A DNA stretch of 44,919 nucleotides, taken from contig JACMKX010000135.1 in assembly GCA_014379905.1 (NCBI GenBank), positions 1 through 44,919 of the forward strand, written 5' to 3'. The position numbers and the translations under genes are program-made. This document shows positions 35,465-43,928 of this stretch, piece after piece (the first letter of the stretch is position 1; each line of letters starts with the position of its first letter). The notes below the pieces were generated by a model that searched no databases, was not told the origin of the DNA, and worked only from the letters and a program-made list of their open reading frames with translations. This DNA is from Ferruginibacter sp. GTDB taxonomy: Bacteria > Bacteroidota > Bacteroidia > Chitinophagales > Chitinophagaceae.

Positions 35465-35802
35465 AAGAAATTTTTCCTGCAGGTCTTCGCAGATTATATA
35501 AGGCGGATTTGCGCATATCAAATATGCGAAAGATCTGTGTACGCTCTATCTGCGGAGATCTGCGGGAAACCTTTTCCATTCGCCGCCGCAAAAATCGTAG
35601 AAATCTGCTGTGTTTGTTTGAGCAATCACCAATAAAATACTTTAATCTACCAACAACCATAAAAAACATACGAGTAACCAGGAAATGTAGAAAATGCATT
35701 TCGAAATTATATACAACCCGTTTAACAGCACAAGCAAAACGGGCATGGAGCCATGACACTCCTATTTTTGTTATTATATAAATCACTACTAAAATCTATT
35801 GT
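35465..35802. other. Intergenic region holding a nested palindrome
   Basis: The 338 bases between the secreted protein and the lipoprotein gene hold one nested palindromic element (35471-35571, listed separately) and AT-rich sequence. Open frames of 90-110 codons on both strands here are artefacts of the repeat and are not protein-like. Confidence 0.6.
35471..35571. repeat. Nested palindromic element, about 100 bp (REP/MITE-like)
   Basis: Outer 24-base arms (35471-35494 and 35548-35571) are inverted copies with about five mismatches, built from CTGCAGGTCTTCGCAGAT and ATCTGCGGAGATCTGCGGG. Inside, CGCATAT (35512-35518) pairs perfectly with ATATGCG (35522-35528). The CGCAGAT/GCGGAGAT words are characteristic of non-coding repeat elements in Bacteroidota genomes. 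No transposase is present. Confidence 0.65.
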
Positions 35803-36225
35803 ATGACGCCAACATTAAACCGGGGCACTATTTTTTTAATTTTTGTTCTCTCGGTTATTTTATTCGTAACACCCGGTTGTAAAAAAGACAAGGATGATAA
35901 CCCGGGATCCGGCACCTATCCCCGAACTGTAAATATTCAATACAAGGTAAGTTCTTCCACGGGTTTTAGCCAGGTAATGCAAATGACGTACAGCAATGAA
36001 ACAGGTGGACTTACCAACGGCACCAATGTGGCAATGCCTTTTTCAAAAAGCTTTAGTAAAACGGTGAACAGGTTCGATGTTATCGTATTAACTTTTGGAC
36101 ATACTGGTATGGGAAATTTGAAAGGCGAGATACTGGTTGATAATGTTGTGGTAAAAACCGCCAGCTTTACCGGGGATACACCATCCTCTACTATACCCGG
36201 GCAGGTAACTTACACATTCCCTTAA
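35803..36225 (+). CDS. Small lipoprotein, MmpS-like beta-sandwich
   Basis: A 140-residue lipoprotein with a long signal peptide ending VTPGC (Cys26), followed by KKDKDDN. The mature part is beta-rich, with IQYKVSSSTGF, MTYSNETGG, a LPF-like turn before FSKSFSK, and a final GEILVDNVVVKTASFTG. This arrangement resembles the small MmpS-like beta-sandwich proteins common in Bacteroidota. Function unknown. Confidence 0.7.
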   Translation: MTPTLNRGTIFLIFVLSVILFVTPGCKKDKDDNPGSGTYPRTVNIQYKVSSSTGFSQVMQMTYSNETGGLTNGTNVAMPFSKSFSKTVNRFDVIVLTFGHTGMGNLKGEILVDNVVVKTASFTGDTPSSTIPGQVTYTFP

Positions 36226-36293
36226 AGAAATTATTCAAATAGTTTGATGGTAAACAAACACGCATTTTTTACCGGGGTTTCATCTTTGCAGGG

Positions 36294-36330
36294 AGTAAGA
36301 AGGCATGCCTGCCTTCTTACTCTTTTTATT
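36294..36330 (+). terminator. Terminator between the lipoprotein and DoxX genes
   Basis: AGTAAGAAGGCA (36294-36305) pairs perfectly with TGCCTTCTTACT (36310-36321) over a four-base loop, then CTTTTTATTTT follows. It ends only about 25 bases before the DoxX start, so it could also act as an attenuator in a DoxX leader. Confidence 0.85.
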
Positions 36331-36355
36331 TTCACTTTAACCCACCAGCCAGGCC

Positions 36356-36748
36356 ATGATACATTCTTTTCCTTTTATCACGCAGAAGCAATCCATCCTG
36401 CTACTTCGCTGCTCTGTAGCTCTTGTTTTTTTTCTACATGTCCTTGTCCGTATCATCAACGGAACGGTTGAACAGTTTGCTGCCGCTATGAATGAAAAAG
36501 GATTGATGTACGGCTCTGCCATTGTGTGGCCCCTTACTGCTTTTGAAATTGCCGGGAGCATTTTGCTCGCTTTAAACTATTGTACAAAAAAACTATGCAT
36601 GGGTTTTATTGCCATTCTTATTATGGGCATAATACTAATTCATGCCCACCTGGGCTGGTTTGTAGGCGAGCATGGAACCGGTGGAGTGGAGTACAGTTTT
36701 ATCCTGATAATGGCGCTGTTGGTGGTAGCAGCGCGGGATAACAGGTAA
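36356..36748 (+). CDS. DoxX-family membrane protein
   Basis: A 130-residue protein with four hydrophobic segments (about 15-33, 54-73, 80-98, 109-126), of the DoxX family. It has the family's usual RCSVALVFFLHVLVR first helix, a short helical loop (VEQFAAAMNEKGL), and an aromatic HAHLGWF turn between helices 3 and 4. DoxX proteins are integral membrane proteins linked to redox or sulfur metabolism; no specific partner is evident here. Confidence 0.8.
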   Translation: MIHSFPFITQKQSILLLRCSVALVFFLHVLVRIINGTVEQFAAAMNEKGLMYGSAIVWPLTAFEIAGSILLALNYCTKKLCMGFIAILIMGIILIHAHLGWFVGEHGTGGVEYSFILIMALLVVAARDNR

Positions 36749-36762
36749 AATGCTGTTAGGTA

Positions 36763-36947
36763 CCTTTACCGCGAATGCTGGAATTTTCTAGAAGTCGGTG
36801 TTAAAAAAAACGCATTTCTGCTTGTAATACATTCGACAGGCTCAGTATGACAAAGGGAAGTTTTTGCATACTAAACAAAATGATCAAACCTAATAGTGCT
36901 GCCAGGGCCGCCTTTACCGCAAGTGCGGGGAGCTTGTCGAAGTCGGT
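36763..36947. repeat. Degenerate 37-nt direct repeat with TTCGACA-type palindromic words
   Basis: Two 37-base copies (36763-36799 and 36911-36947) begin CCTTTACCGC and end GAAGTCGGT, with about 29 matching positions. Between and within them, TTCGACAGGCTC (36832-36843) is a near-perfect inverted copy of GAGCTTGTCGAA (36930-36941). This fills most of the gap between the DoxX and SusA-like genes, which holds no gene. The words are typical of intergenic repeats in this phylum. Confidence 0.55.
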
Positions 36948-37042
36948 ATTAGAAGAAGACATTTCTCCTTAATAGGTCTTTGCCAGGAAGATCCGTTGTT
37001 TATCATCTCATCCGCCTTATCAGTGCCTCTTAAATCAAAAAA

Positions 37043-38911
37043 CTATCGCATCAATTCAAACACTGCCGAAGCCTTTGCTTCCAGAGAAAAATCTCCTGCA
37101 GCAGTGATTTCACCCGTATGTATATTTTTCATTTTTGTAAAACCTTTCATTCTTTCTTCCAAACGTTTTACGCTTACATTCTTCTTCTCCTTTGCGGTAT
37201 TCATTACTACAAAAATGCTTTGTTTATCATCATACCTGAAATAAGGATATACTCCATCTTCGGGAATAAACTGCATCATTTTTCCCGTAGTTAATGCAGA
37301 AGATGTTTTCCTGAAATTTGCCAGCCCGGCAATATAGTTCCACACATCATTTTCCTTTACCGAACGCCCTGCCGCTGTAAACTTATTGCTTGAATCGTTT
37401 TTCCATCCACCCGGAAAATCCTGGCGCACATACCCATCATTTGGATTGGTAAGCCCCGTCATCAAAATTTCATTACCATAATACAACTGCGGAATACCCC
37501 TGCAGGTGAGTAACCAATCCATGGAAGATTTGTATTTGGTCACATCTTCACCAATCACGCTGTAAAAGCGGGACAGGTCATGGTTGTCTAAAAATATCAC
37601 GTTGCGCATCGGGTCTTTGTAAACAAAATCCTGCGCAAGGTTGGTATACAATTTATTCACCCCATCGTTCCAGCCAAAGTCTTTTGTCATGGCATCGGTA
37701 ATGCCCCACAGTGTTTGAAAATCTGTTACTGCCTGCAGGTTACTTTTAAAAGGAACATAATAATTGTTCTGGCAAAAATAACTTTGATTGATGACCCCGT
37801 GCACCCATGTTTCACCAAACATAGTGATCCTCGGAAAATCTGCTTCCAGTGCCGCATTGCAGCGATTCATAAATGGCAGATCGTTGTAGGCATAGGTATC
37901 AATACGCCAGCCGTCAATACCAAATTCCTGCACCGCCCACAAAGCATGCTGTATTAAAAAGTTGGCAACAAAAGGATTTTGCTGGTCCAGGTCGGGCATA
38001 GAACGCACAAACCACCCATCGCTCATTATTTTCTTTTCCCTGTTGCTGGCATAGGGATCAAACATTACCTGGTCTTTATAACTTGTTTGTGTAAAACTAT
38101 CCCATTGGTGCAGCCAGTTTTTCATGGGCGGGTCAAGCACCGTAATATGATTGATGCCCACATGATTGTACACAGCATCCTGTATTATCTTCATCCCTTT
38201 TTTATGTGCCGCATTAATTAACGACAGGTAAGCCGCATCGCCACCCAGCCTTGGGTCTATGGTATAATGATCGGTAAAAGCATAACCATGTTCGGTTCTG
38301 TCTTTCATATCATTTTCAAGCACAGGGTTTAACCATACAGCCGTAACACCCATCGATTTTAAATAATCGAGTTTATTTTCCACGCCTTTCAAATCGCCGC
38401 CATGGCGCATGTACACGGTATCTCTTTTTAAACTCTGGTCGAGCATACCCGGCACTTTATCATTGCTTTCATCGCCATTGCTAAAGCGGTCGGGCATAAT
38501 GAGGTACACGAGGTCTTTGGAAGTAACGCCCAGGGCATATTGTGTGCCATTGCCAGCGGGTCGTGCCTTCAGTTCGTAGTTTAAGCTAAACTTATCTTTC
38601 AGATCAATGAAGTTGAAATCGATCTTTATTTTACCCGGCTTTGCTGCAGTCGAAATTTCAAGGTCAAGAAAAACATATTTCCTGTTTTCAGGTTTGTTTA
38701 CTTTAAGCAATTTTACACCGGGATAATTGATGCTTACCACCGATTTATCTGCCCAAACATTTTTATCATTTTCCGAATGGATCATCAGCTGCACTTTATT
38801 CCATTTCATACCTGTCCACCAATGGGAAGGATAAATTTTAGTTGTTTCGTTTTGTGCAAGAGCAAAAACAGTTGCACTAGCGGCCAGGCATAACAGTAAT
38901 ATTTTTTTCAT
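37043..38911 (-). CDS. susA: Periplasmic GH13 neopullulanase/maltodextrinase, SusA-like
   Basis: A 622-residue enzyme with a signal peptide (ends ALAQN). An N-terminal cyclomaltodextrinase-type domain (about 25-125) precedes the GH13 barrel with blocks DAVYNHVG, nucleophile D338 in GWRIDTYAY, acid/base E367 in GETWV, and D445 in FLDNHDLSR, then a short C-terminal beta domain. It should cut imported maltodextrins to small sugars in the periplasm. It is the second gene after the MFS transporter (115-base gap) and shares its upstream palindrome. Confidence 0.92.
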   Translation of the reverse strand: MKKILLLCLAASATVFALAQNETTKIYPSHWWTGMKWNKVQLMIHSENDKNVWADKSVVSINYPGVKLLKVNKPENRKYVFLDLEISTAAKPGKIKIDFNFIDLKDKFSLNYELKARPAGNGTQYALGVTSKDLVYLIMPDRFSNGDESNDKVPGMLDQSLKRDTVYMRHGGDLKGVENKLDYLKSMGVTAVWLNPVLENDMKDRTEHGYAFTDHYTIDPRLGGDAAYLSLINAAHKKGMKIIQDAVYNHVGINHITVLDPPMKNWLHQWDSFTQTSYKDQVMFDPYASNREKKIMSDGWFVRSMPDLDQQNPFVANFLIQHALWAVQEFGIDGWRIDTYAYNDLPFMNRCNAALEADFPRITMFGETWVHGVINQSYFCQNNYYVPFKSNLQAVTDFQTLWGITDAMTKDFGWNDGVNKLYTNLAQDFVYKDPMRNVIFLDNHDLSRFYSVIGEDVTKYKSSMDWLLTCRGIPQLYYGNEILMTGLTNPNDGYVRQDFPGGWKNDSSNKFTAAGRSVKENDVWNYIAGLANFRKTSSALTTGKMMQFIPEDGVYPYFRYDDKQSIFVVMNTAKEKKNVSVKRLEERMKGFTKMKNIHTGEITAAGDFSLEAKASAVFELMR

Positions 38912-38932
38912 GATATATTTTTATAAGATTCA

Positions 38933-39004
38933 ACGCAGAGAAAAAGAGAGAATAAGTTACGCAGAGAAAAGCTATGCGAAACGCTGCTGCTTTTTTTCTC
39001 TGCG
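38933..39004. repeat. CGCAGAGAAAA repeats and hairpin between the transporter and SusA-like genes
   Basis: Two direct copies of ACGCAGAGAAAA (38933-38944 and 38959-38970) and one inverted copy, CTTTTTTTCTCTGCG (38990-39004), fill most of the gap. Pairing the first with the last gives a stem with a T-rich arm. It may be a repeat-element remnant or a processing site that lowers transcription into susA. Confidence 0.5.
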
Positions 39005-39026
39005 ATAAAAAATGAGCGTATTGGAA

Positions 39027-40376
39027 CTATTTTATGGTATCATCCGTATCAGTTACAATAAAATTTAAAAAGCCGGCAATGATCATGCTGATCCCACCAA
39101 TTACCAATGCATAGATTGCCTGTTCATTAAAAAAGGTTTTTACAAAGAACCCGAGAATAGCTGCGGCAACAATTTGCGGTATCACTACAAAAAAATTGAA
39201 TACGCCCATGTAAAAACCCATTTTATTTGCCGGCAATGCCCCTGCAAGTATGGCATAAGGCATGGTTAGGGTAGATGACCAGGCGAGGCCAACACCAATC
39301 ATTGGCAGCAATAACATATTTTGATCTGTTATAAATAACATACTAACGAGGCCTATGCCGCCAATTATCAATGCAATAAAATGCGTAGCTCTCCTGCCGA
39401 TCTTTTTCGCCAGCATGGGCAACAAAAATGCAGTAATGGCAGAAACTCCGTTATATACCATAAACATTACGCCAACCCAATCTCCCGCATCCTGGTAAGC
39501 TTTTGAAGTGGTATCGGTAGTGCCGAAACTATTCTGCGCAATGCCTGATGTTGTGTATATCCACATAGCAAAAAAAGCGATCCAGGTAAAAAACTGCACC
39601 ACTGCCAGCTGCAACATTGTTTTAGGCATTTTGAAAATCCCGGTAGTAATTTCAACTATACCGTGCATCAACCCTTTTGTTCTAAGCTTTTCTTTTTCCC
39701 AGTTATCTATATTTTCTGGTGGAAATTCATCTGTAGTAAAAACTGTCCACAAAACAGAAGCCAGGAAAACTACAGCGCCTATATAAAATGAATATTTTAC
39801 CGAGTCGCTTATGATACCCGCGGGAGCAGTGTTGCTTATCCCAAACCAATTGGTAAAAATATAAGGGAGCAAAGAAGCAATGACTGCACCCAGGCCAATA
39901 AAAAATGTTTGTGTGGCGAAGCCGGTAGTACGTTGAGAAGAGGGTAATTTATCTCCTACAAAGGCCCTAAAAGGTTCCATAGAAATATTGATAGATGCAT
40001 CCAGTACCCAAAGCAAGGTGGCAGCCATCCACAACACACTACTCTGTGGCATTAAAAACAACGCTATGGAGGACAGCAGTGCTCCAATAAAAAAGAAAGG
40101 TCTTCTCCTGCCCCATCGGGGATGCCAGGTGCGGTCACTCAGGTAGCCAATAATTGGTTGCACCAGCAAACCTGTAACAGGTGCGGCTATCCATAAAAAA
40201 CCGATCTTATCAATTTCGGCACCAAGAGTTTGAAAAATGCGGGATACATTGGCATTTTGGAGAGCAAAGCCAAATTGAATTCCAAAAAAACCAAAACTCA
40301 TATTGATGATCTGCTTAAATGTTAAGCGTGGCCTTGTGGCAGACTCCAATGGAGTAATCAAATCATTTTGAGACAT
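39027..40376 (-). CDS. MFS sugar transporter, SLC45/GPH-like (maltose-type)
   Basis: A 449-residue protein with about 12 transmembrane helices. The loop after helix 2 reads SDRTWHPRWGRRRPF, the signature of the SLC45/GPH-type maltose and sucrose symporters, and a second half repeat has AKKIGRRATHF. It should bring maltose or maltodextrin products into the cytoplasm with cation symport. It precedes the SusA-like gene, and its promoter region carries the third GTGTA-N5-TACAC palindrome. Confidence 0.9.
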   Translation of the reverse strand: MSQNDLITPLESATRPRLTFKQIINMSFGFFGIQFGFALQNANVSRIFQTLGAEIDKIGFLWIAAPVTGLLVQPIIGYLSDRTWHPRWGRRRPFFFIGALLSSIALFLMPQSSVLWMAATLLWVLDASINISMEPFRAFVGDKLPSSQRTTGFATQTFFIGLGAVIASLLPYIFTNWFGISNTAPAGIISDSVKYSFYIGAVVFLASVLWTVFTTDEFPPENIDNWEKEKLRTKGLMHGIVEITTGIFKMPKTMLQLAVVQFFTWIAFFAMWIYTTSGIAQNSFGTTDTTSKAYQDAGDWVGVMFMVYNGVSAITAFLLPMLAKKIGRRATHFIALIIGGIGLVSMLFITDQNMLLLPMIGVGLAWSSTLTMPYAILAGALPANKMGFYMGVFNFFVVIPQIVAAAILGFFVKTFFNEQAIYALVIGGISMIIAGFLNFIVTDTDDTIK

Positions 40377-40398
40377 AGCAATCGTTTGATAGTGATAA

Positions 40399-40415
40399 CG
40401 TGTAATTAATACACT
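40399..40415. promoter_or_regulatory. Operator-like palindrome upstream of the MFS-susA unit (GTGTA-N5-TACAC)
   Basis: CGTGTAATTAATACACT contains GTGTA-N5-TACAC (40400-40414), 23 bases before the transporter start. It is the third copy of the core found upstream of susC and the amylase gene. Upstream on the minus strand is TATTTTTA, a possible weak -7 box. Confidence 0.7.
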
Positions 40416-40572
40416 TTGCTAAAAATACGGTAAAAGGGGGAAATGAAAAAATGCTGTTTGCCGGTCTCTATTTTGTAAGCATTTGACAGGTTGTCATAAA
40501 ATTTACAGGGCATGTTACTTGCAACTGGTTTAACAATAAAATTAATAGTCAACCACCACCAAACTAATTTTT

Positions 40573-41457
40573 ATGTTCGTAAAAGCAATTGAAGAAGTAG
40601 GAAAATTTACACGGCCAATACATACCATCTCCCGAAATTACAATGAAACAGTTGTAAGCCCGGGAGCCGCCACCCTTTTCTTTGTGAATGAAATGGGCTG
40701 TGCCATTACCTGTAAACATGTTATTGATCTTATCGGAAACCGGCAAAACATTAACGCACATTATGCCAATTTTATCAAAGAAAAAGCAACTATTGGTAAC
40801 AATAAATATAATAAACGGGTAAAGGAACTTGAGGCAAAATATAATTATACAAACGATACATTGGTACAGCTCGATGAGCGCTTTATGGGCTGTACCACCG
40901 ATCCCACGCTTAACTACAGGTGGATAAATCATCCAAAGTATGATCTTTCTATCATCATTTTTGAAAATTTTAAAAACCCTGCCTATCAATCCCATGCCGT
41001 GTTTTTAAAAGACAGCTCTGTATTAAAGCAGGGAAAATACCTGTGCAGGCTGGGCTTCCCTTTTCCGGAATTTACCAATTTTCAATACAACGCAACTACC
41101 GACAATATTGAATGGACTTTAACCGGCCAGACCGATACGCCCCGCTTTCCCATTGAAGGAATGTTGACCAGGCATTTGGCGGATGCCAACAAAATTTCAG
41201 GTATCGAACTAAGCACACCGGGATTAAGAGGGCAAAGCGGCGGACCATTGTTTAATGAAGATGGCTTAATAGCAGGCATGCAAAGCGGTACCAACCATCT
41301 TCACCTGGGTTTTGATATGAAAAACTTTGAGTACAATGCAGGTGGCCAAAAAATCAGGGTAACTAACCAGCCCTTTTTACATGTGGGGCATTGCATACAT
41401 GTAGATGTTATAAAAGAATTTTTGGCTGACAACCACATTAAGTATTATGAGGCATAA
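40573..41457 (+). CDS. Cytosolic trypsin-like serine peptidase
   Basis: A 294-residue protein with a chymotrypsin-fold triad: H49 in ITCKHVID, D124 in YDLSIIIF and S222 in GLRGQSGGPLF. No signal peptide or lipobox is present, so it should act in the cytoplasm, unlike most HtrA-type proteases. A lysine-rich helical insert lies between the His and Asp (about 60-118). No PDZ domain is seen. Single stand-alone trypsin-like peptidases of this kind often sit in defence or quality-control loci, but nothing in the neighbours proves such a role. Confidence 0.85.
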   Translation: MFVKAIEEVGKFTRPIHTISRNYNETVVSPGAATLFFVNEMGCAITCKHVIDLIGNRQNINAHYANFIKEKATIGNNKYNKRVKELEAKYNYTNDTLVQLDERFMGCTTDPTLNYRWINHPKYDLSIIIFENFKNPAYQSHAVFLKDSSVLKQGKYLCRLGFPFPEFTNFQYNATTDNIEWTLTGQTDTPRFPIEGMLTRHLADANKISGIELSTPGLRGQSGGPLFNEDGLIAGMQSGTNHLHLGFDMKNFEYNAGGQKIRVTNQPFLHVGHCIHVDVIKEFLADNHIKYYEA

Positions 41458-41460
41458 CTT

Positions 41461-41511
41461 GCCCCGGGTATTATTGTTGTTTATGCCCTAGCTTGCTTAT
41501 ACCCCGGGGGC
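41461..41511 (+). terminator. GC-rich hairpin after the peptidase gene
   Basis: GCCCCGGGTAT (41461-41471) pairs, with one bulge, with ATACCCCGGGGGC (41499-41511), directly after the peptidase stop. Only a short T-run (TTT) follows, so termination is probable but not certain. Confidence 0.55.
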
Positions 41512-41538
41512 TTTAAACCTAAAAGCAGTGATATTCAA

Positions 41539-41955
41539 TTGAAAAAATTATCATTACTATACTTATACCTTGCCATGCTTTCCTGCAACCAGGAAAGTTC
41601 CAAGACAGCAGTAAATCAAAACAATCCCACAGATTCGACCGTATCAGGTACTAAAAACATTTTTGGAAAGTGGACCATGTGTTCTACCTATGCAGAAGGT
41701 ATGGTTACACAATTTAATGTATGCCCTGCTGTCAGGTTTAATAACAATGGAACTGGCAATTTGGAATTAAACGGGGGAATTGCAGAAAGTTTTACCTGGA
41801 CTTTAAAAACACCGGGCTTAAAAATCTTTTACAACAATCCAAATCCTAACCTTACTTTTCCGGATACATTTTATTATGCTGGTTTTAATAAAACAGAGGA
41901 AGGGATTAAGTTAACATTAACGCACAACGATCGTTCGTATTATTTGTCCAGGTAA
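41539..41955 (+). CDS. Small lipoprotein, lipocalin-like, function unknown
   Basis: A 138-residue lipoprotein from TTG 41539 (no in-frame ATG nearby) with lipobox AMLSC (Cys16). The mature part resembles small Bacteroidota lipocalin-like proteins: GKWTMCSTYAEG, RFNNNGTGNL, FTWTLKTPGLKIFY and a final KLTLTHNDRSYYLSR. Ligand unknown. Its stop overlaps the start of the Crp-like gene by one base (TAATG), so the two are co-transcribed. Confidence 0.75.
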   Translation: MKKLSLLYLYLAMLSCNQESSKTAVNQNNPTDSTVSGTKNIFGKWTMCSTYAEGMVTQFNVCPAVRFNNNGTGNLELNGGIAESFTWTLKTPGLKIFYNNPNPNLTFPDTFYYAGFNKTEEGIKLTLTHNDRSYYLSR

Positions 41956-42521
41956 TGACCATAATCCAATTTATACATACGCACCTTAACATTGGTTTAA
42001 ACAGCCATGCAGAACTCCCTTTTAAAATAACGGAGCAAACATTTGCAGCAGGGCAAATAATAACGGCCTGTGGCCAAAGAGAAAAAAATGCCTACTTCCT
42101 TAAAAGCGGGATTGTACAAATCTCCATGTTGTACAATGGAGATGAAAGGATCCTTGATTTTATTTTTGAAAACAACTTTTTCGGTGCATATACTTCTTTA
42201 CTCACCAACCTGCCATCAGATACCCAATTGACCACTTTAGCAAAAACGGAAGTGGAAGTAATAGATTATAGGGATTTGCAAAATGCCTATCAACATTCCC
42301 TGCTAGCCAACCAACTGGGAAGGTATGTTACAGAGCGGTTATTTATTAATTACAGCAGCAGGCAAAAAGACCTTTTAACTAAAACGGCAGAACAACGTTA
42401 CCTGGAACTGTTTGAAAAAAGACCAGACATTATATCTGTCATCCCCGTAAATAAAATTGCAAAGTACCTCGGTATCCACCCTGAAAGTTTAAGCCGCATC
42501 CGTAAATCCATCATTTTCTAA
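41955..42521 (+). CDS. Crp/Fnr-family transcriptional regulator
   Basis: A 188-residue protein with a cyclic-nucleotide-binding-like beta-roll (about 20-115, KSGIVQISMLYNGDERIL) and a long dimerisation helix, ending in a short winged-helix HTH (PVNKIAKYLGIHPESLSRIRK). Bacteroidota homologues of this type often sense something other than cAMP. Its start overlaps the lipoprotein stop by one base; the alpha/beta-hydrolase gene follows 48 bases later. Confidence 0.88.
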   Translation: MTIIQFIHTHLNIGLNSHAELPFKITEQTFAAGQIITACGQREKNAYFLKSGIVQISMLYNGDERILDFIFENNFFGAYTSLLTNLPSDTQLTTLAKTEVEVIDYRDLQNAYQHSLLANQLGRYVTERLFINYSSRQKDLLTKTAEQRYLELFEKRPDIISVIPVNKIAKYLGIHPESLSRIRKSIIF

Positions 42522-42569
42522 CATAGGTTAATTCTAAACTGCTTTCTTATAACTCATCTTTGTGGTTAT

Positions 42570-43376
42570 ATGAATTTCTATAAATTATTGAAGCAACCTT
42601 TTTTTGGACGGGTTATGGTAAAGTGGCGAAACCCACTTACGGCTCAACAACAAAAAGACTGGCAAGCTTTACGCGTAAAAAGCAAATCAGGTGGCATTAT
42701 TTATGGATTGTTTGCAAAGGCACTGACAAGTAACGCAAAAGCTACCATAGTGTTAGGGCATCCCATGGGTAAAGAAGCCAAAGCTTACTTTATTAAAAAT
42801 GGCTATACCGACCTGTTAAGAAAAAATGGCTACAATACATTGATCTTCGACATTAATGGTTTTGGTGAAAGTCCGCATGGAAACTTCTCTTACTTTGAAG
42901 ACATCGTTGCTGTGGGTATCGCCGCTTCCGGGCTTACCCCGCACTTACCTATCGGTTACCATGGCATTTCTCTTGGCGGGCAAATGGCTACCATTTCTTT
43001 TGCAGATAAAACGCATACCTATGACTTTGCCATTATTGAAAGCGCTGCCACCACCTTAGGCGATTTTTGGATAAAATTTCCGGCTGCATACAAAGCCCTG
43101 AAAGTGTTTAATTTTTTGCTGCCAAGGTTTAAAAAGAAAATCAATATGCAGGAAAGAATAAAGGAAGCAAAACGACTCCAGTCATTGCTGCTTATTTATT
43201 CCAATAGTGATAACTGGACACCGGTTGCCATGGGAAAGATCTTTAAAGCAAACAGCCCTGTACCAACCGAGTTGTGGACTGTTGACAATGCAGAACATGC
43301 TGCAATAATGAAATCGGAACATAAAGGGGAATACGAAGAAAAGATTATTAGTTACTTTAATAGCCAGGTTGGGTAA
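42570..43376 (+). CDS. Alpha/beta hydrolase, cytosolic
   Basis: A 268-residue hydrolase with a complete catalytic set: oxyanion-side VLGHPMG, nucleophile S134 in GISLGG, acid D214 in SNSDNWTP and H243 in NAEHAAIM. No signal peptide. Substrate unknown; the family is broad (esterases, thioesterases, lyases). It may be regulated by the upstream Crp/Fnr gene, and it lies just before a region of gene decay. Confidence 0.85.
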   Translation: MNFYKLLKQPFFGRVMVKWRNPLTAQQQKDWQALRVKSKSGGIIYGLFAKALTSNAKATIVLGHPMGKEAKAYFIKNGYTDLLRKNGYNTLIFDINGFGESPHGNFSYFEDIVAVGIAASGLTPHLPIGYHGISLGGQMATISFADKTHTYDFAIIESAATTLGDFWIKFPAAYKALKVFNFLLPRFKKKINMQERIKEAKRLQSLLLIYSNSDNWTPVAMGKIFKANSPVPTELWTVDNAEHAAIMKSEHKGEYEEKIISYFNSQVG

Positions 43377-43420
43377 TAGCAGGGATCAACCGAAAAGGCG
43401 GTAGTAAAAGGGAACCGAAA

Positions 43421-43662
43421 CAATTGGATACAGGTTTTGAAATAACCGTTCATTATATAGGAAAGGATTTACTGCTACCTGCAGAATATATGAGTGTCGG
43501 ATATAATTATCAAATAGTAGTAGTAACCTTAAATGGCCGGGCCATAATTTTGAGCCTGGTGAAGAAAGAAATTTCAGGGCATGGGTAAACTCCGATGAAG
43601 TGGAGGACAAGCAGCTGGTAGAACTGGTGGCAAAAGTTGAGGTGTGGGCTCCTACATTATAG
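43421..43662 (+). pseudogene. Frameshifted small Bacteroidota protein
   Basis: The first frame reads GFEITVHYIGKDLLLPAEYM followed by GYNYQIVV. Near 43525-43540 the protein-like reading moves to another frame, with FEPGEERNFRAWVNSDEVED and a stop at 43660-43662. Together they match a small conserved type with a 'FEPDEERNYRA' motif and an N-terminal strand pair. No start codon remains, so the gene is broken. Confidence 0.55.
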
Positions 43663-43729
43663 TAAAACAAACCTTGGCAAAAAATGCCGAACACTTTAGC
43701 CAAAGTTCGGGAACTTCAATAACTATTGT

Positions 43730-43924
43730 ATGATGACGAGAAGCATCCATCTGTCTATGGAATGTTCCTTTTGAGCCATTCGGGGAAAAGAGCAGCTACA
43801 AACAGCTGGAATAAACGGATATACAAATTTCTTGCACTGCGAGCCAGGTTTTAATTTTACTTACATAGAAACATTAAAACCAGCTGATGAGGTGCCCCGC
43901 CCCATTTATACTATCAACGATTAG
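43730..43924 (+). pseudogene. Frameshifted gene fragment of unknown family
   Basis: One frame reads DEKHPSVYGMFLLSHSGKR. A second frame, open after a TGA at 43772, reads GINGYTNFLHCEPGFNFTYI and ends with PADEVPRPIYTIND and a stop at 43922. Both stretches have normal codon use, so this looks like one gene interrupted by a frameshift, without a start. I do not recognise the family. Confidence 0.4.
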
Positions 43925-43928
43925 CAGT

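Noticed and set aside
35454..35786. Overlapping open frames of 90-110 codons on both strands
   Set aside because: They run through the nested palindrome and lack codon bias or recognisable protein features.
43386..43703. Minus-strand open frame of 105 codons
   Set aside because: It lies opposite two plus-strand frames that together resemble a known protein type with a frameshift; the minus frame has no such character.
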